This document shows, piece by piece, positions 1 through 6,234 of a stretch of DNA of 10,497 nt. The stretch is from Candidatus Nanopelagicales bacterium (GTDB lineage Bacteria; Actinomycetota; Actinomycetes; S36-B12; UBA5976): NCBI GenBank assembly GCA_023254955.1, contig JALRKC010000022.1, forward strand, positions 1 to 10,497, written 5' to 3'. Both the position numbers and the translations under genes were made by a program. Numbering within the stretch: position 1 is the first letter of the stretch; each line of letters begins with the position of its first letter. The notes beneath the pieces are model-generated. The model was not told where the DNA came from and made no database searches. It saw only the letters and a program-made list of their open reading frames with translations.

Positions 1-532
1 AAGTAGAGGCATTCATTCCGTGTTCGGCAGCAGAAACAAAATAAGCATCTACTGCTTTTACATGTTTTGGATCTGGCTCACCACGCCAGCGCTTCATAAA
101 TCTTTCAACTAAATTATTGGATTCATTAATCTTTTCATTTGGAACTTTGGGTAAATCTTCACCACGAGCAGATTGAGCGACGTAAGCCATTGCGGTTACT
201 GAAGTATGAGCTAAATCTTCACGAGCTTGCTCGTCAGAGATATCTAAAAGTGGTTTGAAATTAAATTCAGTGGTTGCCATTGCGATGGCAGCTTGTACAT
301 CTACTCTCACATCGCCGGTATGAATTGGAAGACTGGGTGGATTTTCTAAGGGGAGTCCTGGCTCAAATGCGTTGTCAACTAAAAGGCCCCAAACATTTGC
401 ATAGGTGACTTTTCCAACTAAATCTTCAATATCTACGCCGCGATAGCGTAAGGCACTACCTTCTTTGTCAGGTTCGGCAATTTCACTCTCGAAGGCGACT
501 ACGCCTTCTAATCCGGGTTTAAAATCAGACAT
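1..532 (-). CDS. gltA: Citrate synthase 2 (N-terminal part, 3' end outside window)
   Basis: I translated this from the minus strand: 177 residues run from an ATG at 532-530 to the window edge with no stop. The enzyme condenses acetyl-CoA with oxaloacetate to citrate at the entry of the TCA cycle. The start (MSDFKPGLEGVVAFES) and the SALRYRGVDIEDL segment (about residues 26-38) are typical of the short citrate synthase II / methylcitrate synthase group. AEHGMNAST near residues 169-177 carries the first active-site histidine (H171). The C-terminal half with the other catalytic residues lies outside. A Shine-Dalgarno-like AGAAGGG sits 4 nt before the ATG. The gene is divergent from pdxH across 67 bp; I recall the same pairing in Streptomyces. 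A methylcitrate synthase role cannot be excluded from this fragment. Confidence 0.93.
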   Translation of the reverse strand, partial: MSDFKPGLEGVVAFESEIAEPDKEGSALRYRGVDIEDLVGKVTYANVWGLLVDNAFEPGLPLENPPSLPIHTGDVRVDVQAAIAMATTEFNFKPLLDISDEQAREDLAHTSVTAMAYVAQSARGEDLPKVPNEKINESNNLVERFMKRWRGEPDPKHVKAVDAYFVSAAEHGMNAST

Positions 533-599
533 GAGACCCTTCTATTCAATTTTGATACCTTATTCTTAACCAAGACTACTTCTATTAGGAAATCGGGTC

Positions 600-1253
600 A
601 TGACAAAAAGTCAAGATTGGTTTAACCAGTTAAGAATCTCTTACGAGATTGGTGAATTAAAGAAAAGTGATTTACACCACGATCCCTTTGAGCAGTTTGG
701 TATTTGGCTAAATCAGGCAATCGCACGTGAGTTACCTGAACCTAACGCATTTGTTCTATCGACAGTCAATGTCCAATCTCAACCTGAAACTAGAACTGTG
801 CTGTTGAAGTCTTTTAGTGACGAAGGTTTTGTTTTCTTCACAAATTATGAATCAAAAAAAGCACAGAGTATTTCGGTAAATTCAAACGTGGCCTTAAATT
901 TTTTATGGCTGCCGATTCATCGACAAGTTATTATCGAAGGAACTGCCGAAAAAATTAGCAGAAAAGATTCTGAGAGTTATTTTGAAACTAGACCAATCTC
1001 GTCGCAGTTGGGTGCCTGGACTAGCCCGCAATCTCAAATAATTGAAAGCCGAGAAGTTTTAGAAACACGTGCCAAAAAATTCGGTGAGCAATTTAATGAC
1101 CAGGTGCCCATGCCAGATTTTTGGGGCGGTTACATAGTTAAACCAAGATTGATTGAGTTTTGGCAAGGTAGACCAAGCAGGTTGCATGACCGCTTTAGAT
1201 ATACAAAAGAGTTAAATAGTGATTCATGGAATTTAAATAGAATTGCACCTTAA
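600..1253 (+). CDS. pdxH: Pyridoxamine/pyridoxine 5'-phosphate oxidase
   Basis: This FMN enzyme oxidises pyridoxamine 5'-phosphate or pyridoxine 5'-phosphate to pyridoxal 5'-phosphate, the last step of vitamin B6 synthesis and salvage, in the cytosol. The 217-residue length matches the family (about 218 in E. coli). Visible motifs are RTVLLKSF (65-72) and the YESKKAQ segment (83-89), both in the FMN/phosphate-binding region, GAWTSPQSQ (138-146), and the family signature IEFWQGRPSRLHDR (185-198). The C-terminus NRIAP is the normal family end, so the protein is intact. AGGA at 587-590 lies 9 nt before the ATG and is a weak ribosome binding site. The stop codon overlaps that of the convergent photolyase gene by 4 bp (TTAA at 1250-1253). 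Confidence 0.97.
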   Translation: MTKSQDWFNQLRISYEIGELKKSDLHHDPFEQFGIWLNQAIARELPEPNAFVLSTVNVQSQPETRTVLLKSFSDEGFVFFTNYESKKAQSISVNSNVALNFLWLPIHRQVIIEGTAEKISRKDSESYFETRPISSQLGAWTSPQSQIIESREVLETRAKKFGEQFNDQVPMPDFWGGYIVKPRLIEFWQGRPSRLHDRFRYTKELNSDSWNLNRIAP

Positions 1254-2614
1254 CGTTTTTTAATTTTTTCATACATAGCTAGCGCATGATCGCGTTCCAC
1301 ATTGTGATCAACCATTGGCTTTGGATAGCCGTGTTTGAAACCTTCAGGGTGGTTCCAAGGTTCATGCACCGCTCCACCTTCAATATGGCGTAATTCTTTA
1401 ATCCACGTTCTTACGTATTCACCTTTTGGATCAAATTTCATTGCTTGAAGTGTTGGGTTGAAAACGCGAAAGTAGGGAGCAGCATCAGTACCGCAACCGG
1501 CAACCCATTGCCAACCATGTGAATTGCTGGCAATGTCACCATCAATTAAATGTTCCATAAACCAATTAGCACCTTCACGCCAATGAATATGTAAATCTTT
1601 TATTAAAAAACTTCCAACGATCATTCTTACTCGGTTATGCATCCAACCTGTTTCAACTAACTGTCGCATTCCAGCATCAACTATCGGGTATCCAGTTAGC
1701 CCAGCTTTCCACTGCTTTAATTCTTTGGCGTGTGTTTTGCTATCACCCCAGCCCATCAGTTCCCACTTTTGATCAAGAGAGTCAGTTTCACTTTCGGGGT
1801 TATGGGCTAAAACATCAGCATAAAATTCGCGCCAGCAAATTTCTTTTCGAAATACTTCTTGATCGGGATCATCGCTTAAATGAGAAAGAATTGTTCGAGG
1901 GTGAATTTCGCCAAATCGCAGAGCTAAGCTCAATTTACTAGTCCCATTTAAGTCTGGCCGATTTCGATTCTGGTCATAACCCTTAATTCCATTTTTTAAA
2001 AAATTTTCAAAGTTTTTTAATGCATAGAATTCACCGCAGTTTTCAACCTCAAAACTACTTTCTAACTTTGGTAGTGCTTCACTTTTTAGGGGTAGATACC
2101 AATTTGGCTGCTGCTTAGGAAATTGCGCAGGCTTGCGCCAGCCATGTGCGAGCCAGGCGCGGTAAAAGGGAGTGTAAACGCGATACGGTGTGCCGTCACC
2201 TTTACGAACCCTCAGTGGCGAAACAGCATAAGGTGAGCCAGTTCTAACTAACCTAATGGAGTTTTTTTCTAAAACTTTTTGCACATTATTATCTCTTTTA
2301 CGCCCGTAAGGCTCAAAGTCTTCACTAATGTGCACGGCTGTAGCTTTTGCCTTCAGCGCTACTTCAAGTACTACATCTTCTGGTCTTCCATACCTAATTA
2401 AAAGATTGCCCTTGATTGCTTCATCTAATTTTTTTAACGAACAATTTTGATAAATCTTTTGTTTTTCACTTGCTGGGTCAAATACTTTTGAATCAATATT
2501 AAATAAGGCCACTACTCTTTTATCTTCACTGGCGAGAGCTTCTTCAATCGCAGCATTTAAAGCAGGATTGTCATCTAAGCGTAAATCTCGGCGAAACCAA
2601 AAGACAGTGGTCAT
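1250..2614 (-). CDS. phrB: Deoxyribodipyrimidine (CPD) photolyase, class I
   Basis: This flavoenzyme uses blue/near-UV light to split cyclobutane pyrimidine dimers in DNA. The N-terminal antenna domain begins with TVFWFRRDLRLDDN (3-16). The C-terminal FAD domain carries both PROSITE-type signatures: TGYPIVDAGMRQL (307-319) and the NRVRMIVGSF...KDLHIHW block (327-345). N364, W345 and W368 align by spacing with E. coli N378, W359 and W382, so the FAD-site Asn and two of the three electron-transfer tryptophans are present. The outer tryptophan is less clear: W289 is 13 residues before W302, whereas E. coli has a 10-residue step. Length (454) is normal. The second chromophore cannot be assigned. 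No ribosome binding site is visible, and a TAATCT hexamer 6 nt before ATG suggests a leaderless mRNA. The 3' end overlaps pdxH. Confidence 0.96.
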   Translation of the reverse strand: MTTVFWFRRDLRLDDNPALNAAIEEALASEDKRVVALFNIDSKVFDPASEKQKIYQNCSLKKLDEAIKGNLLIRYGRPEDVVLEVALKAKATAVHISEDFEPYGRKRDNNVQKVLEKNSIRLVRTGSPYAVSPLRVRKGDGTPYRVYTPFYRAWLAHGWRKPAQFPKQQPNWYLPLKSEALPKLESSFEVENCGEFYALKNFENFLKNGIKGYDQNRNRPDLNGTSKLSLALRFGEIHPRTILSHLSDDPDQEVFRKEICWREFYADVLAHNPESETDSLDQKWELMGWGDSKTHAKELKQWKAGLTGYPIVDAGMRQLVETGWMHNRVRMIVGSFLIKDLHIHWREGANWFMEHLIDGDIASNSHGWQWVAGCGTDAAPYFRVFNPTLQAMKFDPKGEYVRTWIKELRHIEGGAVHEPWNHPEGFKHGYPKPMVDHNVERDHALAMYEKIKKR

Positions 2615-2620
2615 GCGCCA

Positions 2621-2626
2621 AGATTA
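2621..2626 (-). promoter_or_regulatory. Candidate leaderless -10 box of phrB
   Basis: On the minus strand TAATCT is followed by exactly 6 nt (TGGCGC) and the phrB ATG. There is no purine-rich ribosome binding site in between. The spacing would put the transcription start on or next to the A of ATG. No good -35 hexamer is visible at 16-18 bp. Confidence 0.5.
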
Positions 2627-2779
2627 GAGGACAATTAAAAACGATGCCTAAATAATGGAATTTATTGAGATAAAGGGCACTTTTACTGATTCGAGGTGTT
2701 GATGGAGCAAGGCTGGGAGAGCAAAATGTGTTATTTTAAAAGTATTGAAAATGCGTTCGAGCGTTCTCTCGAGGAGCAA

Positions 2780-3538
2780 ATGAGTTATCTAAAGCGATTA
2801 GTAGCCAGTTTAGTTCTGGTTATTGGCCTTCTAATAACTTCAATGACTCCAAGTTTCGCAAATTCTTATCCAGGGCAAGAGAATTTTCAAGTGGGAGAGC
2901 AAAATCAGCATGTAGCTGAGGTTCAAAATTGGTTGATTAGTTTAGGTTATGAAATTTCTGTCGCGAATGGCCGTTATGGGCCACAAACAACTGCAGCAAT
3001 TGCAAAATTTTATTCAGATATAAATAATGTAAGCGATGGAACAACACTTGGCCCTAAAGGCTGGGAGCGACTTAAAGCAGCAGCAGATAGTCAAGCGACA
3101 ACTCAAGAAGCAGTTACTGAAGATACTAAGAAGAAAAATAAATCTCAAAAAGTAGACAGTGGCAATACTGATCGTGACGCCAAAGTTGAAAAAGTATTAG
3201 CAAAAGCCGCCAGCATGGCAGGAACCCCTTATCGCCGTGGTGGTACTGATCCAAACCGAGGACTTGACTGCTCAGGCTTTGTTTTAAACGCGATGAAGCC
3301 AGTTGGAATTTCATTTGGTAGAACCTCTCGAGATATGCGAGCGGAAACTAAGAAAATTAGTAAAGAAGAATTACTAGTCGGAGATTTAGTTTTCTTTCAT
3401 AGCAAAAATGGAACTGTTTATCACGTTGCAATTTATGCTGGCGGAAACAAGATCTGGCATGCGCGACGACCTGGATTGAGAGCAGCAAAAACTCCAATTT
3501 ATGCCAATCGAGTTTCTTACGGCCGGGTAAATTACTAA
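2780..3538 (+). CDS. Secreted NlpC/P60 peptidoglycan endopeptidase with PG-binding domain
   Basis: Probable cell-wall hydrolase that cleaves peptide stems of peptidoglycan outside the membrane. With the ATG at 2780 it has 252 residues. It shows a signal peptide (MSYLKR, then a hydrophobic stretch, with SFA before the likely cut near residue 28), a PG_binding_1 repeat (about 33-102, ANGRYGPQTTAAIAKF), a Lys/Gln/Thr-rich linker (about 103-132), and an NlpC/P60 domain to the end. The catalytic set is visible: Cys164 in LDCSGF, His215 in VYHVAIYAG and His227 in IWHARRPG. I chose this start because it begins the signal peptide and follows GAGGAG. The frame stays open upstream to GTG 2696, ATG 2702 and ATG 2726, adding 28, 26 or 18 residues. 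The specific RipA-like or other subfamily is not resolved. The stop overlaps mgtC by 4 bp. Confidence 0.92.
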   Translation: MSYLKRLVASLVLVIGLLITSMTPSFANSYPGQENFQVGEQNQHVAEVQNWLISLGYEISVANGRYGPQTTAAIAKFYSDINNVSDGTTLGPKGWERLKAAADSQATTQEAVTEDTKKKNKSQKVDSGNTDRDAKVEKVLAKAASMAGTPYRRGGTDPNRGLDCSGFVLNAMKPVGISFGRTSRDMRAETKKISKEELLVGDLVFFHSKNGTVYHVAIYAGGNKIWHARRPGLRAAKTPIYANRVSYGRVNY

Positions 3539-4005
3539 TCTATATAGTCAGATTCATCGCTTGAATATAAAGCTTTATCAATCATGTGAGTAGATCTAAG
3601 AATTACGATGATAATTATTGTCATCGCACCTGCTACTAATTGAAAACCCAAACCAACGGCAATCCCCATTGCAGCAGTTGCAAACACCGTGGCTGCGGTG
3701 GTTATACCTTTAACTCCGCCTCGCTTTGAACTAAAAATTAACCCGGCGCCTAAGAATCCGATACCGGTCATGATTGCGTGCAAAGAACGAGTTGGATCAC
3801 CAAAATCTGCATCTACGTTTAAAACTGCACCGATATCTACAACTACAGCAGCAGCAGCGGCTACTAATGCCATGGTTCTGGGACCAGCAGATTTTCCAGC
3901 TCTATCTCTTTCATAGCCGATTGCCGAACCAAGAATTGCTGCTAATGAAACATTTAGAATTATTCCAAGTTGTATCCAAGGATCAAAAAACGGTATTTGT
4001 AACAT
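3535..4005 (-). CDS. mgtC: MgtC/SapB family membrane protein, short form
   Basis: An integral membrane protein of 156 residues matching the conserved N-terminal MgtC/SapB domain. Family landmarks are AIGYERDRAGKSAGPRTMAL (about 28-47), the TGIGFLGAGLIF motif (80-91) and GITTAATVFATAAMGIAVG in the next helix. About four to five hydrophobic helices are visible. MgtC proteins in pathogens help growth at low magnesium and modulate the F1Fo ATPase; the role in a free-living bacterium is not known. It lacks the soluble ACT-like C-terminal domain found in longer members (about 230 residues) and ends soon after the last helix with an acidic tail. No ribosome binding site is visible, and TAAAGT lies 8 nt before ATG. 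It lies downstream of tRNA-Arg on the same strand. Confidence 0.9.
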   Translation of the reverse strand: MLQIPFFDPWIQLGIILNVSLAAILGSAIGYERDRAGKSAGPRTMALVAAAAAVVVDIGAVLNVDADFGDPTRSLHAIMTGIGFLGAGLIFSSKRGGVKGITTAATVFATAAMGIAVGLGFQLVAGAMTIIIIVILRSTHMIDKALYSSDESDYID

Positions 4006-4013
4006 GAGAGCAA

Positions 4014-4019
4014 ACTTTA
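4014..4019 (-). promoter_or_regulatory. Candidate leaderless -10 box of mgtC
   Basis: TAAAGT on the minus strand is followed by 8 nt and the mgtC ATG, with no Shine-Dalgarno sequence between. The spacing is slightly longer than at the other starts in the window and no clear -35 is seen, so this is a weaker case. Confidence 0.35.
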
Positions 4020-4033
4020 CAAGATCTTCATCT

Positions 4034-4056
4034 AAAAATTGACGGATTTGAACCGT
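4034..4056 (-). terminator. Weak terminator candidate / T-arm-like hairpin after tRNA-Arg
   Basis: About 10 nt downstream of the tRNA-Arg 3' end the minus strand reads ACGG-TTCAAAT-CCGT, a 4-bp stem with a 7-nt loop, followed 3 nt later by five T residues. The stem is short for an intrinsic terminator. The core GGTTCAAATCC is identical to the T arm of the tRNA-Ala in this window, so it may instead be a tRNA relic or a processing mimic. Confidence 0.35.
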
Positions 4057-4066
4057 ATATCTTTTG

Positions 4067-4139
4067 TGCCCTCGAAGGGAATTGAACCCCCAACCAATTG
4101 CTTAGGACGCAACTGCTCTATCCGTTGAGCTACGAGGGC
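4067..4139 (-). tRNA. tRNA-Arg (anticodon CCT)
   Basis: The minus strand folds into a complete cloverleaf. The acceptor stem pairs GCCCTCG with CGAGGGC, the D arm is GCTC/GAGC, and the anticodon stem GTTGC/GCAAT (one G-U pair) holds loop GTCCTAA. The T arm contains TTCAATT and the discriminator is A. The anticodon CCT reads AGG. The 3' CCA is not encoded (ACA follows the stem) and must be added enzymatically. The tRNA begins only 7 nt after the stop codon of the SAF-domain gene on the same strand, and no convincing own promoter is visible, so cotranscription and processing are likely. Confidence 0.96.
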
Positions 4140-4146
4140 GAATTGG

Positions 4147-4752
4147 TTATTTATTACGAATAACTATCGATAATTTTAGATTGCCGCTCCCCGCAAGCTC
4201 TACGGCGTCTTCTGAAGCTGTTGCAACTAAGAGCAAAATTCCTTGAGAGTTAGTAAATGCTTGACTTTCTGGGTAGAGCGCAACAACTCTTACAGATTTC
4301 GCTAGAAGTTTGGCCTTGAGATCTCTTTCGCTACTGGCTACTACGTCTACCAATTGCCCCGGTTGAATAATTTTGGCAATTTGAGAATCAAAAATTCTTA
4401 TCGGTACCAAACTTTCGTCAGAATTGGAAATAGCAAGAAATCGGCTTCGAGTTAACTGTTCTCCTTTTTGAATATGGCTGGCGAGTGAAAGATTTTTAAT
4501 TTCTTCTTCATCAATTGCGTTCGGCGCTTTGTGTTTGGCCGGCAGGTAAACAACTTCATAGTCAGCTTCACTTAGGGTAGCTCCCGCGCTTAAATCACCA
4601 GCTGCAATTAAGACAGTTTCGGTGCCAATTCTTGTAAATAGTGGGCCTAGGGCAATTAATAAAGCAGAAATCAAGAATGCGGTAGCAAGCTCACGTTTTA
4701 AATTTAAAATAAAATTAGTGACTTTAGTTAAATTCTTAGAGAAAAAGCTCAT
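4147..4752 (-). CDS. Membrane-anchored SAF-domain protein (CpaB/RcpC-like)
   Basis: A 201-residue protein with a basic N-terminus, one membrane helix (about 23-40) and an extracytoplasmic part. The region after the helix (about 46-106: VLIAAGDLSAGATLSEADYE..., then HIQKGEQLTRSRF) matches SAF domains of the CpaB/FlgA type. VPIRIFDSQIAKIIQPGQLVDV (about 116-137) resembles the following segment of RcpC/CpaB pilus assembly proteins. CpaB proteins act in Flp/Tad pilus assembly, but no pilus gene is nearby. Actinobacteria often carry a lone SAF gene in the fthC neighbourhood, so a pilus role is not implied here. The start has no ribosome binding site, with TATATT 7 nt upstream. tRNA-Arg follows after 7 nt. 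The family call is good; the function is unknown. Confidence 0.8.
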   Translation of the reverse strand: MSFFSKNLTKVTNFILNLKRELATAFLISALLIALGPLFTRIGTETVLIAAGDLSAGATLSEADYEVVYLPAKHKAPNAIDEEEIKNLSLASHIQKGEQLTRSRFLAISNSDESLVPIRIFDSQIAKIIQPGQLVDVVASSERDLKAKLLAKSVRVVALYPESQAFTNSQGILLLVATASEDAVELAGSGNLKLSIVIRNK

Positions 4753-4759
4753 GAGGGAA

Positions 4760-4765
4760 AATATA
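4760..4765 (-). promoter_or_regulatory. Candidate leaderless -10 box of the SAF-domain gene
   Basis: TATATT on the minus strand is followed by 7 nt (TTCCCTC) and the ATG. TTCAAA lies 17 bp upstream as a 4-of-6 match to the -35 consensus, inside the AT-rich repeats next to the DnaA box. Confidence 0.5.
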
Positions 4766-4772
4766 AGAAATC

Positions 4773-4791
4773 TTGAAAAATTTTGAAAAAT
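4773..4791. repeat. Two tandem TTGAAAAAT repeats, 10-bp period
   Basis: TTGAAAAAT occurs at 4773-4781 and 4783-4791, one helical turn apart, directly abutting the DnaA box. The stretch is strongly AT-rich and overlaps the presumed -35 region of the SAF-domain gene. Confidence 0.7.
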
Positions 4792-4800
4792 TTATCCACA
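4792..4800 (+). promoter_or_regulatory. Consensus-type DnaA box
   Basis: TTATCCACA is a perfect match to the general bacterial DnaA box (TTATNCACA). It is the only such 9-mer I see in the window. It lies between the divergent SAF and crcB promoters, upstream of the SAF -35 region. With no dnaA/dnaN nearby and no box cluster this is not oriC; a regulatory or titration site, or chance, are the options. Confidence 0.5.
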
Positions 4801-4849
4801 ATTGATGAGATTTAGCGCGTGAGATCTAAGCGGTAGCGAAGAATGGGCC

Positions 4850-4855
4850 TAGCCT
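4850..4855 (+). promoter_or_regulatory. Candidate leaderless -10 box of the crcB pair
   Basis: TAGCCT is followed by 6 nt (TACCTC) and the crcB1 ATG, with no ribosome binding site. If transcription starts at the ATG there is no room for a fluoride riboswitch, and none is recognisable between 4753 and 4861. Confidence 0.55.
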
Positions 4856-4861
4856 TACCTC

Positions 4862-5257
4862 ATGAATTTGCCAATTTGGCTACTTGTGGCACTAGGCGGT
4901 GCGCTAGGAAGTGTTGCTCGCTGGTTTAGCGAAGCGCTCTTAAATCAAGTAACGTTTAATTGGATTTATTCTGAGTATGGATTTAATTACTCGATTTTGA
5001 TTATTAATGTTTTAGGAAGTTTTGCTATAGGTTTGATCGCTGGATTTGGCAGACATCAAGTTAAGGTATGGAGCTTTTGGGCAACTGGAGTTCTAGGTGG
5101 CTTCACTACCTTTTCGACGTTAATGTTGATTTCATATTGGCATTTAATTGATAGATATTTGGGGCTTTTTGTTTTGAATATCTTTGCTACTTTTTTCTTA
5201 GCTTTTGTAGCGGTAACAATCGGAATAAAAATTTCACAAACTAAAAGTGAAGCATGA
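4862..5257 (+). CDS. crcB1: Fluoride channel subunit Fluc/CrcB (first of pair)
   Basis: A 131-residue, four-helix membrane protein of the Fluc family, which exports toxic fluoride as a dual-topology dimer. The conserved features are intact: GGALGSVARW in helix 1 (12-21), the pore-lining Asn in NVLGSF (N49) and the broken-helix motif GVLGGFTTFST (76-86), which holds the central sodium site and the Phe-box phenylalanines. It is followed by crcB2 with an ATGA overlap (5254-5257), so the two are translationally coupled and probably form a heterodimer, as described for tandem crcB pairs in Gram-positive bacteria. This subunit keeps the canonical pore motif and is likely the functional half. The start follows TAGCCT by 6 nt. 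Confidence 0.94.
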   Translation: MNLPIWLLVALGGALGSVARWFSEALLNQVTFNWIYSEYGFNYSILIINVLGSFAIGLIAGFGRHQVKVWSFWATGVLGGFTTFSTLMLISYWHLIDRYLGLFVLNIFATFFLAFVAVTIGIKISQTKSEA

Positions 5258-5643
5258 CAACAGTTTTATTGATTGCGATTGGTGGGGCATTAGGAGCCTT
5301 AATTCGTTGGAAGCTCGCCCATTTCACTAACTATGAACATATGCCAGTAGGAACCTTAATGGCTAATGTTTTGGGTAGCTTTTTGGTTGGCCTTGCCACC
5401 GCGTTGTATGCAGATGCCTTTTTTGATAATCAAGGTGTAATAGGTTTTTTATATCCACTAGTTGCTGTTGGTTTAGCCGGTTCGATTTCAACAATGAGCG
5501 CAGTTGCGCTAGAGATGAAAAATATTTCTAGATTAAAAAATGCTGGTACAACTTATGGATATCTGGCCGTTAGTGTCGGATTAGGAATCTTGGCGCTATT
5601 TTTAGGTATTTGGTTAGGAACTAGTCAGCCAGTTAATTTATAG
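5254..5643 (+). CDS. crcB2: Fluoride channel subunit Fluc/CrcB (second of pair, degenerate pore motif)
   Basis: A 129-residue Fluc-family subunit with four hydrophobic helices. Helix 1 (GGALGALIRWK, 10-20) and the NVLGSFLVG segment (N38) are conserved. The family motif GGxTTFST is replaced by AGSISTMSAV (75-84), so the Phe at the centre of the motif is Met and one Thr is Ser. Such divergence is expected if one partner of an obligate heterodimer has lost its own pore while keeping the structural role; this is inference. It starts inside the stop of crcB1 (ATGA) and its end overlaps the convergent fthC by 11 bp (5633-5643), leaving no terminator between them. Confidence 0.92.
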   Translation: MTTVLLIAIGGALGALIRWKLAHFTNYEHMPVGTLMANVLGSFLVGLATALYADAFFDNQGVIGFLYPLVAVGLAGSISTMSAVALEMKNISRLKNAGTTYGYLAVSVGLGILALFLGIWLGTSQPVNL

Positions 5644-6181
5644 TCAAAATGCGCTTTTCGGTAACGATGAAATCTACTTTTTCGTCGTGAGATTCACTAG
5701 GCAAGTCATCGATTACCTCAGAATCATAAACAATAGCAATTTTTTTTAACCTTAAATCTAACTTTGCCAACAAGCGGTCATAGAAACCGCCACCTTTTCC
5801 AAGACGCATACCGCGAGGTGAAACCGCAAAGGCGGGGATAAAAAGCGAAGTTATTTCTGGAAACTCCGAAATAGGGGTTCCCATACCTACAGGCTCTAAA
5901 ATATTGAATGACCCCTTTTCAAATTCCTTTGGATTTTTGAACCAAACTAAATCATTGCCAATAACTTTAGGAAAATAAAGATTTTTATCTTTTTCAAGTA
6001 TCTTAATTAACTCTGAAGTGGGAGGCTCAATTTCTGTTGAAATATACAAACCTATATCAGTCTCATGATCGTTAATTAAAGATGCGGCAAATTCTGCAAT
6101 TTGCTCTGCCACCATATGTCTATCGGAGCGAGCCCTTCGTTCAATAAGTAGCTTGCTGCGTAATTCGGCTTTACTGGGCAT
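5633..6181 (-). CDS. fthC: 5-formyltetrahydrofolate cyclo-ligase
   Basis: This enzyme (also called MTHFS) converts 5-formyl-THF to 5,10-methenyl-THF with ATP, returning a storage folate to one-carbon metabolism. The 182-residue length is normal. Recognisable parts are the basic N-terminus (KAELRSKLL), E51 in STEIEPPT, the nucleotide/folate motif RLGKGGGFYDR (126-136), and the C-terminal HDEKVDFIVTE (165-175). The gene is divergent from galU across 65 bp, as I recall for the actinobacterial Rv0992c/Rv0993 arrangement. Upstream lies TTGGAA-N17-CATACT-N6-ATG, the best -35/-10 pair in the window, consistent with a leaderless transcript. The 3' end overlaps crcB2 by 11 bp. Confidence 0.95.
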   Translation of the reverse strand: MPSKAELRSKLLIERRARSDRHMVAEQIAEFAASLINDHETDIGLYISTEIEPPTSELIKILEKDKNLYFPKVIGNDLVWFKNPKEFEKGSFNILEPVGMGTPISEFPEITSLFIPAFAVSPRGMRLGKGGGFYDRLLAKLDLRLKKIAIVYDSEVIDDLPSESHDEKVDFIVTEKRILTIN

Positions 6182-6187
6182 AGTTTA

Positions 6188-6216
6188 AGTATGGCCGACT
6201 AGTTGGCGTTTTCCAA
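6188..6216 (-). promoter_or_regulatory. Candidate fthC promoter (-35 and -10)
   Basis: On the minus strand TTGGAA (6216-6211), a 17-bp spacer and CATACT (6193-6188) are followed by 6 nt and the fthC ATG. Both hexamers match the consensus at 4 of 6 positions. No ribosome binding site is present, so a leaderless start is predicted. Confidence 0.55.
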
Positions 6217-6234
6217 ACGATGGCAAATTCTAGA

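Noticed and set aside
1732..1941. 69-residue plus-strand open frame inside phrB
   Set aside because: It lies opposite well-conserved photolyase coding sequence, has no recognisable family and no start signal.
2615..2779. ydaO-type c-di-AMP riboswitch before the NlpC/P60 gene, as in some actinobacterial wall-hydrolase genes
   Set aside because: I could not find the conserved blocks of that riboswitch, and the space from the divergent phrB is short.
3689..4007. Two plus-strand open frames of about 75 residues opposite mgtC
   Set aside because: Low-complexity Ala/Gln/Leu products are the mirror of the Ala-rich MgtC helices; shadow frames.
4034..4139. Integration (att) site at tRNA-Arg
   Set aside because: The 3' end of the tRNA is not repeated elsewhere in the window and no integrase is present.
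4773..4800. Replication origin
   Set aside because: Only one DnaA box is visible and the neighbours are not dnaA, dnaN, gidB or other typical oriC genes.
4753..4861. Possible fluoride riboswitch before the crcB pair
   Set aside because: No crcB-motif conserved segments are visible, and the predicted transcription start coincides with the ATG.
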